The translations under genes and the position numbers were made by a program. Shown piece by piece: positions 1 through 6,464 of a stretch of 11,043 bases of DNA. Where the stretch lies: positions 1 through 11,043 of the forward strand of contig CAJYHD010000193.1 in assembly GCA_913773715.1 (NCBI GenBank). Reading direction: 5' to 3'. Below the pieces are notes generated by a model, which worked only from the letters and a program-made list of their open reading frames with translations, had not been told where the DNA came from and made no database searches. This DNA comes from an uncultured Sphingobium sp. (GTDB lineage Bacteria; Pseudomonadota; Alphaproteobacteria; Sphingomonadales; Sphingomonadaceae). Numbering within the stretch: the stretch's first letter is position 1; every line of letters starts with the position of its first letter.

Positions 1-90
1 CAGTACATCAACGGCTTCTACAATTCCCGCCGACGCCATTCATATCTGGGCGGCATCAGCCCGCTCGCCTTTGAGGCCAAGGTAGCATAA
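1..90 (+). CDS. IS3-family transposase (OrfB), C-terminal end only
   Basis: Frame 1 is open from the first base and ends in TAA at 88-90, giving 29 residues. They contain [20 protein letters not shown], the hallmark C-terminus of the DDE (rve) integrase domain of IS3-family OrfB transposases. In full-length relatives the catalytic DDE residues lie upstream of this stretch, so none is visible here. The protein would catalyse copy-out/paste-in transposition of the element. The IS right end probably lies about 30 nt downstream, inside dnaE2, so this copy broke that gene. The subgroup and whether the element is complete cannot be judged from this fragment. Confidence 0.85.
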   Translation, partial: QYINGFYNSRRRHSYLGGISPLAFEAKVA

Positions 91-1399
91 TGAGATAGGT
101 GACCGGCACAAAACCGTTACAAGTCCAGGCCTTGCCGACCTCCGCAACGGCACCGCGCGTGCGATAGCGGGTGACGACCGCGGTCAGCGCCGAGCGGTCG
201 CGACCGTAGGTCTCGTAGATCCACTGGATGATTTCCTCGCGCCGCTCATGCTCGAAGTCTACGTCGATGTCGGGCGGCTCCCGGCGCTCGCCCGACACGA
301 ACCGCTCGAACAACAGCTCATGCTGGATCGGGTCGATCGAGGTGACGCCAAGCAGATAGCAGACGCAGCTGTTGGCGGCCGATCCGCGCCCCTGGCACAG
401 GATTCCGCGCCTTCGGCTCTCCGCGACGATCGAATTGACGGTCAGGAAATAGGGCGCGTAGCCGAGCTGGCCGATCAGGGTCAGCTCATGATCGATCTGG
501 TCACGATACCGCTGCGGGATGCCATCGGGGAATTTGACCGTTGCCGCTTCCTCGGTCAGCGCGACCAAGACTTCCTGCGCGGTCCGGCCTTCGATCACCT
601 GCTCGTAGGGATACTGATACTGGATCTCTCCGAGGTCGAACGTGCATTGCGTGGCGATGTCGGCGCTTGCCTGGATCGCAGCTGGAAAAGCTGCGAAGCG
701 ACGTTCCATCTCCGCCGGTGATTTAAGATCGCGGTCCATGAACCGTTCGCGGCGGAAGCCGAGTTCGTCAATCGTGCACTTCTCGCGGATCGCGCTCACG
801 ACGTTTTGCAGAGGTCGCCGCTCTGGGCTGTGGTAGAGGATATCGCCGGTGGCGACGCTGCGAACCCTGGCTCCGCGCGCCATGGCATCGAGCCGGTGCA
901 GCCGCTCGGCATCGTCGGGACGCCGTCGCAGCGACAGCGCGCAGAAGCCGCGCCCAACGAATATCTCGCGCAGGTCACGCAGATGGGCGGCCGTTATCTC
1001 GTCGGGCATGTCCGGCAACAGGATGCCGATCATGTCGTCGGCATGGGCAGCGACGTCGGCCCATTCGAGAATGCACTTGCCCTTGCCGCCGCGCCCCTTG
1101 CCGATCGACAGGAGCCTCGTGAGCCGCGACCAGGCCGGACGGGTTCGCGGATAGAGCAGCAGAGCGCGTCCGTCGGTCAGTTCGACACGCGAGCCCGCAA
1201 TCATGCGGACGCCCGTCGCTTTCTGGCCATCCCATCCGCGAACGACCCCCGCGACCGTATTCCAGTCGGCAAGGCCCATCGCGCGGTGACCGAGCAGCGC
1301 GGCGGCCGCGAACAGTTCTTCCGGCGAAGACGCGCCGCGCAGGAACGAGAAATGGCTCGCGACCTGAAGCTCGACATAGGTCGTCGGGGGCAGCGCCAT
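56..1399 (-). pseudogene. dnaE2: dnaE2 (imuC) error-prone DNA polymerase, truncated by IS
   Basis: DnaE2 is the polymerase of the ImuA-ImuB-DnaE2 mutasome, a C-family translesion enzyme (usually about 1,080 aa) induced by DNA damage. Here only the N-terminal ~426 residues are native: a PHP domain ([21 protein letters not shown], from about residue 8), then the start of the polymerase core with QGRGSAANS (336-344) and PPDIDVDF (375-382), holding the first two catalytic Asp (377, 379). After VGKAWT (about residue 426) the frame runs into the IS and stops at 56-58, adding about 21 foreign residues. The third catalytic Asp, fingers, beta-clamp-binding and OB regions are absent, so polymerase activity should be lost. 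The ATG at 1399 overlaps the imuB stop as TGATG, implying translational coupling; a longer in-frame extension to 1552 lies inside imuB and does not resemble DnaE2. The remaining part may lie beyond the IS, outside the window. Confidence 0.9.
91..121. mobile_element. Probable right terminus (IRR) of the IS3-family element
   Basis: After the transposase stop, sequence unrelated to dnaE2 continues to about 121 and then dnaE2 coding sequence begins. Read inward from the junction on the minus strand it starts TGTAACGGTTTTGTGCCGG. The TG start (CA at the outer end) fits IS3-family termini. The boundary is inferred from where the DnaE2 reading loses family similarity (around Gly-Lys-Ala, codons 422-424) and from the TG/CA rule. 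The left inverted repeat and the target duplication lie outside the window, so the exact base is uncertain by a few nucleotides. Confidence 0.5.
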
Positions 1400-3210
1400 C
1401 AGCCGAACATCCCGTGCATGTACCACGAAAGATCGCCGGTGGATTCCTCGACACCGTCGCCACGGCGGAACAGCCAGAAGCGAGCACCGCCCTCGGCCTC
1501 GACCCGAAAATAGTCGCGCACGGCCCACATCTCGCGGGCGTTGCGCCACCACTCGCCATGGACGCGCTCCGGGCCGTCGCCGGCGACAACGCGATAGCTC
1601 TGTCGCCGCCAGATGAACCGGCGCGGCGGATGGTCGGGCAACAGCGCGATCACGTTGGACAGGGGTTCAGGCCGCTTGAGCAGGCACACCGGACGCTTCC
1701 ACCCCGGCCAGCCCTTGGTCGCCGCGAGCGGGGCTACTCGCCGCATCGCACGCTCGGGCACGTCGCTCTCCTGCGCGGAAACGCGAAACAGCGCCGACGC
1801 ACCGGCTCGCGTGCCAAGCTGGTCTATCAGCGGTGCGAGGTCGCGCGCCTTCCCCGAGGTTTCCAGCAGTGCGCCGGCTGCCTGCGCGCCGAGCGGTTCG
1901 TGATGCGGAACCGCGAGGTGCATTGCCTCGACGCCAAGACCGGGATCGAGTTTGGACATCTTCAGCGCAAACATACGCTTGAGGTGGCGATCGTCGCGGG
2001 TCGCGCGCGAAGCGCCGACGCCGAGGCGCTGTGCCTCGCCATCGACACGGTCGGCGGTGAGCAGGACCGTGCGCGCGCCGAGGCCACGCGCGCGCAGCTC
2101 GATAACCATGTCATCGACGAGGTCGGCGATCACCTGCGCGATGCTCTCGGGCGTGCCGATCGGTTCGAGCAGGCGACGCGTGACGATCGGCACATCGGTC
2201 GGCACGACGGGAATGATCGGCTCGGCCGTCAGCCCCCGTGCCTGGTCCAGTCGCTCTACCGTGCGCAGACCGAGGCGACGCGCGAGCGGACCGCGCGGCA
2301 TCGGATAGAGATCGGCGATCCGCTCCAGCCCGAACCGTGCCGCCGCGACCAGCGCGTCGGGTTCGAGCCGAAGCGCGGAAAGCGGCAGGTCAGCGATCGC
2401 CTGCGCTTCATCACCGCTGCCGAGCAGCACGATCGGATCGCGACCGTATCGGGCGAGCGCGTGCGCCGCGCCGGGCGTGCCGGCGACGGCGATCCGCGCG
2501 GTAAAGCCGAGCCGCTTCAGGAAGGCCAGCAGCCGGCGGCAGAAGCGATCCTCGCCGCCGAACAGATGCGTCGTACCGGTGAGGTCGAACCATAGCCCGT
2601 CCGGACCGGAGACGCTGGCGGTCGGCGTCCATTGGCGGGCGGCATGGAGGGCTATCCGGTCGAGCCACGCGCGATCAGCCTCGGGTTCGGCATCGCGCAC
2701 ATCGAGATCGGCGACCAAAGCGCGGGCATGCGCGGCGGCCATGCCCGGACGCAGGCCTAATTCGAGCGCCCGGGGACAGGCGGAGGTGATCACATCCTTC
2801 TGGCCGGTACGCGTAATGAGCACGGTCGCCATGCCCCACAGCGTCGCCCAGGTCGGCGCTGCCACCGATGCCGGCGGGTTGCCGTCGTCGGAGCGCATCG
2901 CCCGAAACGGATGCTCGGCATGCTCGCTGCGCCGGCCCATCTCGCGCATGGTCGGGCGCTGGTGTGCCGGCAGGGCATCGATATCTGCTTGTGCCGGGCG
3001 GCGCCCGAGCGCGCCGTCCCTTGCCCAGCGCGCACCGGGACGCCAGCCACCGCCGCGCGGGACGGAGCAGGCGCCCGGATCATCGTCGATCGGGTCTTCG
3101 AAGCGCGGCCCGGCCGCCGTTCGCCCGTCAGGCGGCGTGGCTTGCCGCTCGTTCCTGCGCAGCCGTTCGATCGGCAGCTGCGGCAGGAAGAGCGAGGCGA
3201 CCCGTTGCAT
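1399..3210 (-). CDS. imuB: ImuB, inactive Y-family polymerase-like mutasome hub
   Basis: This is a 603-aa Y-family-like protein. In known systems ImuB does not polymerise; it bridges ImuA, DnaE2 and the beta clamp. The N-terminus [19 protein letters not shown] matches the family start and has no catalytic Asp where active Y-family enzymes have one. [12 protein letters not shown] (201-212) replaces the SIDEAYLDVT motif, so the Asp-Glu pair is also missing. [21 protein letters not shown] and the C-terminal WYMHGMFG are family signatures. Residues about 20-120 form a Pro/Arg/Gly-rich insert with [21 protein letters not shown], which I associate with sphingomonad ImuB. I chose ATG 3210 over the in-frame ATG at 3246 because the shorter form matches the family. 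It overlaps the imuA end by 83 nt and its stop overlaps the dnaE2 start. Confidence 0.92.
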   Translation of the reverse strand: MQRVASLFLPQLPIERLRRNERQATPPDGRTAAGPRFEDPIDDDPGACSVPRGGGWRPGARWARDGALGRRPAQADIDALPAHQRPTMREMGRRSEHAEHPFRAMRSDDGNPPASVAAPTWATLWGMATVLITRTGQKDVITSACPRALELGLRPGMAAAHARALVADLDVRDAEPEADRAWLDRIALHAARQWTPTASVSGPDGLWFDLTGTTHLFGGEDRFCRRLLAFLKRLGFTARIAVAGTPGAAHALARYGRDPIVLLGSGDEAQAIADLPLSALRLEPDALVAAARFGLERIADLYPMPRGPLARRLGLRTVERLDQARGLTAEPIIPVVPTDVPIVTRRLLEPIGTPESIAQVIADLVDDMVIELRARGLGARTVLLTADRVDGEAQRLGVGASRATRDDRHLKRMFALKMSKLDPGLGVEAMHLAVPHHEPLGAQAAGALLETSGKARDLAPLIDQLGTRAGASALFRVSAQESDVPERAMRRVAPLAATKGWPGWKRPVCLLKRPEPLSNVIALLPDHPPRRFIWRRQSYRVVAGDGPERVHGEWWRNAREMWAVRDYFRVEAEGGARFWLFRRGDGVEESTGDLSWYMHGMFG

Positions 3211-3904
3211 CGCACGCCTCCAGTTCGAGGGAAAAGGGATCGCCATTGCGCTGGCGGACGAGTTCGACCTGCCAGCGGGGCCGCCCGACGCCCGGCCAGG
3301 GCAGTCGCTCAGAGGCCGTGCAGCCGATCCGCCAGCGCGTCATTGCCGACGACGGCGTGGACAGCGGACAGCGATCGCGCGAACGGCGACTGCGATAGAG
3401 CAGCATCGGCGTCCGGCCGTCGGATGCCGCGAGCTGGAGCCGGCGGGTGGCAGTCATGTCGGCGACCTTCACCTCGGCGATCACGCAGGCGAGCGAACCG
3501 TCGCGCAGCCCATCCTCGGCCATGGCGAGCACTTCCACGTCCTTGCGACCCTGCGCGTAGAGCACCTTGTCAGGGCCTAGCCCGACCTGTTCGAGGCCTG
3601 GCGCATAGAGGTCGAAGACGGTGACGGCCCACAGCACGGTGAAACCGGGCTGGTCGGCAAACCGCGCAGCGATCCCCGCCATGAACAGGCGGGCGGCCGC
3701 GTCGTCATTGAGGCTGGCAGAGCCAGCAGCGATCTCATGCAATCCGCCGCTGTCGAGACCGTGATCGGCAAGCCGCGCGTCGATCTCAGGCAGACCGAAG
3801 CCAAGCGCGCTACCCCGCGTCGCGCGGGCAGCCGCCATCTCGGCGCGAAGCGCGGCGAGCATCTCGGCTGAAGGTCGAGGCATGGTGGACAGAGGTGCGG
3901 GCAT
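3128..3904 (-). CDS. imuA: ImuA, RecA-like SOS mutagenesis protein
   Basis: This is a 258-aa RecA/SulA-related protein, the first gene of the imuA-imuB-dnaE2 operon, which supports damage-induced mutagenesis. FGLPEIDARLADHGLDSGGL with the following HEIA (about 36-58) and TRRLQLAA with the MLLYR that follows it (153-171) are ImuA signatures. Where RecA has its Walker A Lys/Thr loop, this protein has AAGSASLNDDAAARLF with no GKT/GKS, so ATP binding is doubtful, as in other ImuA proteins. The last 28 codons are also read in another frame as the start of imuB. ATG 3904 places the LexA box 20 nt upstream; ATG 3883 (MPRPSAEML) is a reasonable alternative, and neither has a convincing Shine-Dalgarno sequence. 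The gene appears intact. Confidence 0.92.
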   Translation of the reverse strand: MPAPLSTMPRPSAEMLAALRAEMAAARATRGSALGFGLPEIDARLADHGLDSGGLHEIAAGSASLNDDAAARLFMAGIAARFADQPGFTVLWAVTVFDLYAPGLEQVGLGPDKVLYAQGRKDVEVLAMAEDGLRDGSLACVIAEVKVADMTATRRLQLAASDGRTPMLLYRSRRSRDRCPLSTPSSAMTRWRIGCTASERLPWPGVGRPRWQVELVRQRNGDPFSLELEACDATGRLALPAAAADRTAAQERAASHAA

Positions 3905-3985
3905 CGGTCAGCATCGACTCACTTGTTCCCTATATGTTCCGATGAGTGATGCCGGTTCGTCAAGCGGCTTGCGATGACAGGATCG
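3905..3985 (-). promoter_or_regulatory. 81-nt spacer between SRAP and imuA
   Basis: This spacer holds the LexA box and presumed imuA promoter. I see no convincing intrinsic terminator for the upstream SRAP gene: only 4-bp stems such as CAAG-CCG-CTTG, without a T tract. SRAP transcripts may therefore read through into imuA in addition to imuA's own promoter. Confidence 0.5.
3925..3939. promoter_or_regulatory. LexA operator (SOS box) of imuA-imuB-dnaE2
   Basis: The sequence is GTTCCCTATATGTTC, an exact GTTC-N7-GTTC direct repeat (GAAC-N7-GAAC on the minus strand), the established LexA operator of alphaproteobacteria. It sits 20 nt upstream of the imuA ATG. A TTGACG hexamer on the minus strand (3963-3958) could be the -35 element, which would put a weak -10 (GAACAT, 3939-3934) inside the operator. 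LexA binding would then occlude the promoter. Confidence 0.9.
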
Positions 3986-4648
3986 TCAGAGCGTGAGCGT
4001 GGCCTGCTCGGGCTCATTTTTCGGCGGCGGCCAGACTTGGGTAACAGTGAGCATTCCGGCGGGCAGATATTTGAGGATGTCCTCTGCGGGCACCTCGGGA
4101 TTGAGCCAGTCCGCCCATTGATTGCGGGTGAGCGGAATGATCTGGCGATGGTGATAGGGCTTTATGTCGTCACCGGCATCCATGGTCAGCAGCGAGAAGG
4201 CTTCGCCGACCTTGGGATCATTCTGCCAGATGCCCGCCATGCAGAACCAGCGATGGTCCTTCATCTCGAACAGCCATTTGTCGAGCCGCTTGTCTTTCGG
4301 ACGCGGCACGGCCGGATCGGTGAACTCGTAGAAGCCGTCGCACAGGACGAGGCAGCGGTTGACGCTGAGGTCGGGCGGCTTGCCGCCGAATCCCTCGCTG
4401 CGCAAATTATAGACCGGCCCCTTCTTGCCGGGCCAACTCCAACGACGATTCACCAATTCGCCGATAGCGCGGTAATTGCCCGGTGGTCGCTCGACTGCAC
4501 GCACTATCGGAGCCGTGTCGGTCATCCGGATGTCAGCACGCGGATTATCGTCGAGCGCGCCCTCAGGCGTCTCGATATTGATTTCGAGATCGTCGAAATC
4601 CTCCATGATCGAGGCGATCTCGACCTCAAGGCGATAATCGTTGCACAT
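3986..4648 (-). CDS. SRAP (YedK/HMCES-type) abasic-site DNA-protein crosslinking protein
   Basis: This 220-aa SOS response-associated peptidase family protein starts MCNDY. Once the initiator Met is removed, Cys2 becomes the N-terminal nucleophile that forms a stable thiazolidine crosslink with abasic sites in single-stranded DNA, shielding them. The family's supporting residues are visible: Asn81 in VYNLRSEG, Glu108 in CDGFYEF, and His166 in PYHHRQIIPL (the HDRMP-equivalent). AGIWQ and FSLLTMDA also match the family. The catalytic set is complete, so it should be active. Its start is 38 nt from a LexA box shared with the divergent paralogue, and the mutagenesis operon follows on the same strand, fitting the family's SOS association. 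I leave the symbol blank because orthology to E. coli yedK is not shown. Confidence 0.92.
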   Translation of the reverse strand: MCNDYRLEVEIASIMEDFDDLEINIETPEGALDDNPRADIRMTDTAPIVRAVERPPGNYRAIGELVNRRWSWPGKKGPVYNLRSEGFGGKPPDLSVNRCLVLCDGFYEFTDPAVPRPKDKRLDKWLFEMKDHRWFCMAGIWQNDPKVGEAFSLLTMDAGDDIKPYHHRQIIPLTRNQWADWLNPEVPAEDILKYLPAGMLTVTQVWPPPKNEPEQATLTL

Positions 4649-4671
4649 CCGCCGGGTCTCGATCCCGAACC

Positions 4672-4700
4672 TTGCGATCCGACGATGTTCCAGTTATGTT
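4672..4700 (+). promoter_or_regulatory. Predicted sigma70-type promoter reading into SRAP-like gene and defence operon
   Basis: TTGCGA (4672-4677, 4 of 6 to consensus), a 17-nt spacer, then TATGTT (4695-4700, 4 of 6). Expected transcription start is about 4706-4708, at or beside the A of the ATG at 4708, which predicts a leaderless or nearly leaderless mRNA. The LexA box covers the second half of the spacer, the whole -10 and one base beyond it. Assignment is by eye only. Confidence 0.5.
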
Positions 4701-4701
4701 C
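4687..4701. promoter_or_regulatory. LexA operator in the divergent SRAP intergenic region
   Basis: The sequence is GTTCCAGTTATGTTC, a second exact GTTC-N7-GTTC SOS box. It lies 38 nt upstream of the minus-strand SRAP ATG and only 6 nt upstream of the plus-strand SRAP-like ATG. It overlaps the spacer and -10 of the plus-strand promoter I can draw, so LexA would be expected to repress that direction; repression of the minus-strand gene is also likely. Confidence 0.9.
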
Positions 4702-4707
4702 TCAGCA

Positions 4708-5241
4708 ATGAGCGCCACCGCAACCCCGTTCGACTCGGATGCGGCGGAGGGCATCCTTCGCCAGATCATTCGATACAAACCCGATGGCTCGGGCAAGAAG
4801 GAACTCGTCAACGCGCACTGGGGGATTAACCCCAGGTTTAGTGACGGGATCGAGTATCGTTTTGTGCGATCGGAAGGAAAAACTTTCCCTTCGCACCGAT
4901 GTCTGATCCCGGCCTCTGAATTCCGAATGAAGGTAGGGTCGAAGGAATATCGCGTCACGCTGGATGACGGCAACTTTTTCTATCTTGCCGGCGTGTGGGA
5001 GCCGGCGATGGCGGGCTGGCCTTTGTCATTCAAGATTATAACAGTGCATGCGGGCGCCGATGTGTCCGACTATCAGGAACGGCACGGCGGAATAATTCTC
5101 CGGCGCCAGGTGATGCAATGGCTCGATGGGACCGTGCCGGAATCCGACCTGCTGATAACGCCGCCTGCCCATATATTTTTCGTGGAAGAGATTGAGAGTA
5201 AATCGACGCGACAGAGAAGCTATTTTGGGTTCCGGCAGTAA
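4708..5241 (+). CDS. Degenerate SRAP-like paralogue lacking catalytic residues
   Basis: This 177-aa protein aligns by eye with the middle and C-terminal parts of the SRAP fold: AHWGINPRF (36-44), VRSEGKTF (53-60), HRCLIPASEF (63-72), YLAGVWEP (92-99), FKIITVHAGAD (108-118) and GGIILRRQVMQWL (127-139). It has no Met-Cys N-terminus. The NxR Asn position reads FVRSE, GFYEW is shortened to SEFRM, and HDRMP reads QERHG, so crosslinking seems impossible. A DNA-binding, regulatory or scaffolding role is only an inference. I chose ATG 4708 because upstream in-frame starts (TTG 4672, ATG 4696) fall within the promoter and operator; no Shine-Dalgarno is possible if transcription starts at 4707-4708. 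It ends 23 nt before the desulfurase on the same strand, so it is probably the first gene of that operon. Confidence 0.75.
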   Translation: MSATATPFDSDAAEGILRQIIRYKPDGSGKKELVNAHWGINPRFSDGIEYRFVRSEGKTFPSHRCLIPASEFRMKVGSKEYRVTLDDGNFFYLAGVWEPAMAGWPLSFKIITVHAGADVSDYQERHGGIILRRQVMQWLDGTVPESDLLITPPAHIFFVEEIESKSTRQRSYFGFRQ

Positions 5242-5253
5242 GCGAGCAGCGCT

Positions 5254-5257
5254 AGGA
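5254..5257 (+). promoter_or_regulatory. Ribosome binding site of the cysteine desulfurase
   Basis: AGGA lies 7 nt before the ATG at 5265, inside the 23-nt gap after the SRAP-like stop. It supports this start. The gap is too short for a terminator. Confidence 0.6.
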
Positions 5258-5264
5258 ACAAGCG

Positions 5265-6455
5265 ATGAACGCGCGTGAAGCACTGCACATCCCCCCGGTC
5301 TACCTTGATGGGTTCGCTACACTGCCGCTTGCGCCCGAAGCTCGAGCGGCCATGGTCGCGGTTTGGGACATTCCCGGAAGCGCAGGTTCGCCGAACCGAG
5401 CGGGCGAACATGCAGCCGATATCATCGCCGGCGGCCGGGCGCGCGTTGCCGATCTCATCGGAGCGGCACCGAGCGAGATCATCTTCACCTCCGGCGCGAC
5501 GGAAGCAAACAATCTCGCTTTGATCGGCGTCGCTGCAGCATTGGTTGACGAGCGGCCAGATCGGCGGCGCCTCGTCGTTTCCGCCGTCGAACATAAAGCG
5601 GTAATCGAACCTGCGGAGCGACTTAAGCGCTTGGGCTTCACGGTGGATTTTGCGCCAGTCGACGGTGAGGGAAGACTAGATCTGGAAGCTTTTGCTCGTT
5701 TGATGGGCGACGATGTCTTGATTGCATCGGTGATGCTCGTGAACAACGAAACGGGCGTCGTACAGCCAGTCCAGGAAGCCGCAAAGCATGCGCATGCCCA
5801 CGGTGCGCTCTTTCACACTGACGCCGCGCAAGGCGCAGGCAAGATCTCCATCGATGTTCTTGACCTGGACATCGATTATCTGAGTCTGTCAGGGCACAAA
5901 TGCTATGGTCCGATGGGTATCGGCGCTCTGTATGTCTCAGCAGTTGCTCCGAAGCCCGACGCGCTCCTTTTCGGCGGCGGCCAGCAGGCGGGAACTCGCC
6001 CAGGAACAGAGCCCGTTGCGCTCATCGCCGGCTTTGGAGCGGCCGCATCTGTGGCAACGGCTCAGCTAAGCGAGGATGCGAAGCACGCGTCCGGACTGAT
6101 TTCCAAATTGCTGTCGGGTCTGAGAGAGCGGCAGGTTCGGCTGGCGCCGGTCAACGGGAATGCCCAAACGGTGCCCGGCGGCATCGCGCTCAGCCTGCCG
6201 GGCGTCGACGCGGACACTTTATGCACGATGGTTGCTCGTCGCCTTTCACTGTCCACGGGCTCCGCATGCACGTCAGGGCAGATAAAAATCTCGCATGTCC
6301 TTGAAGCTATTGGACTTTCCGATAAGGAGGCGCGATCGGTAATCCGGATATTCTGCAACCGGTACACCACGGCTGTGGAAATCGACACGGCAATCGACGC
6401 GATTACGGATGCGATTGAGCGTTCTCACCTTGCTACTGGAGACGTTCACCAGTAG
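5265..6455 (+). CDS. dndA: Cysteine desulfurase, DndA/IscS-NifS family
   Basis: This 396-aa PLP-dependent class V aminotransferase-fold enzyme takes sulfur from L-cysteine as a persulfide on an active-site Cys and hands it to a partner. Visible residues are TSGATEANN (75-83) for PLP phosphate, His110 (AVEHK), Asn161 (NNETG), Asp186 (HTDAAQ), Lys212 in SGHK (PLP Schiff base), the GGGQQAGTRPGT loop (237-248) and the catalytic Cys335 in STGSACTSG. The length is normal and it looks active. Operon position with a PAPS-reductase-like gene argues for a DndA role (sulfur donor for DNA modification) rather than housekeeping IscS: no iscU, iscR or hscA is adjacent. The family assignment is firm; the dndA name rests on context. 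Confidence 0.85.
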   Translation: MNAREALHIPPVYLDGFATLPLAPEARAAMVAVWDIPGSAGSPNRAGEHAADIIAGGRARVADLIGAAPSEIIFTSGATEANNLALIGVAAALVDERPDRRRLVVSAVEHKAVIEPAERLKRLGFTVDFAPVDGEGRLDLEAFARLMGDDVLIASVMLVNNETGVVQPVQEAAKHAHAHGALFHTDAAQGAGKISIDVLDLDIDYLSLSGHKCYGPMGIGALYVSAVAPKPDALLFGGGQQAGTRPGTEPVALIAGFGAAASVATAQLSEDAKHASGLISKLLSGLRERQVRLAPVNGNAQTVPGGIALSLPGVDADTLCTMVARRLSLSTGSACTSGQIKISHVLEAIGLSDKEARSVIRIFCNRYTTAVEIDTAIDAITDAIERSHLATGDVHQ

Positions 6456-6464
6456 TTTTCCCTG

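Noticed and set aside
1400..1552. In-frame N-terminal extension of DnaE2 by 51 residues
   Set aside because: The extension lies entirely inside imuB, is Arg-rich and unlike DnaE2, whereas [19 protein letters not shown] at 1399 begins as the family does and overlaps the imuB stop.
1414..2595. Long plus-strand open frame (393 codons) opposite imuB
   Set aside because: It is antisense to a clearly recognisable ImuB in GC-rich DNA where stop codons are rare. Its translation is Arg/Ala-rich and matches no family I know.
2477..3580. Long plus-strand open frame (367 codons) opposite imuB and imuA
   Set aside because: It spans two genes on the opposite strand, has low-complexity Ser/Arg/Ala composition, and no ribosome binding site or motif. 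It is a shadow of GC3-rich coding sequence.
4672..4707. Upstream starts for the SRAP-like gene (TTG 4672, ATG 4696)
   Set aside because: Both fall in the -35, -10 or LexA box of the predicted promoter, so they would not be in the mRNA. They add only residues without family similarity.
3974..4711. Plus-strand open frame (245 codons) opposite the SRAP gene
   Set aside because: The minus-strand reading is a complete SRAP with all catalytic residues. The plus frame also crosses the LexA box and has no recognisable features.
5242..5264. Possible terminator or promoter between the SRAP-like gene and the desulfurase
   Set aside because: The 23 nt contain only a Shine-Dalgarno (AGGA); there is no hairpin with a T tract and no room for a full promoter. 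A promoter inside the 3' end of the SRAP-like gene cannot be excluded.
5265..6455. Housekeeping IscS for Fe-S cluster assembly
   Set aside because: No iscR, iscU, iscA, hscA/B or fdx neighbours; the operon partners are DUF4007, a large ATPase and a PAPS-reductase-like protein.
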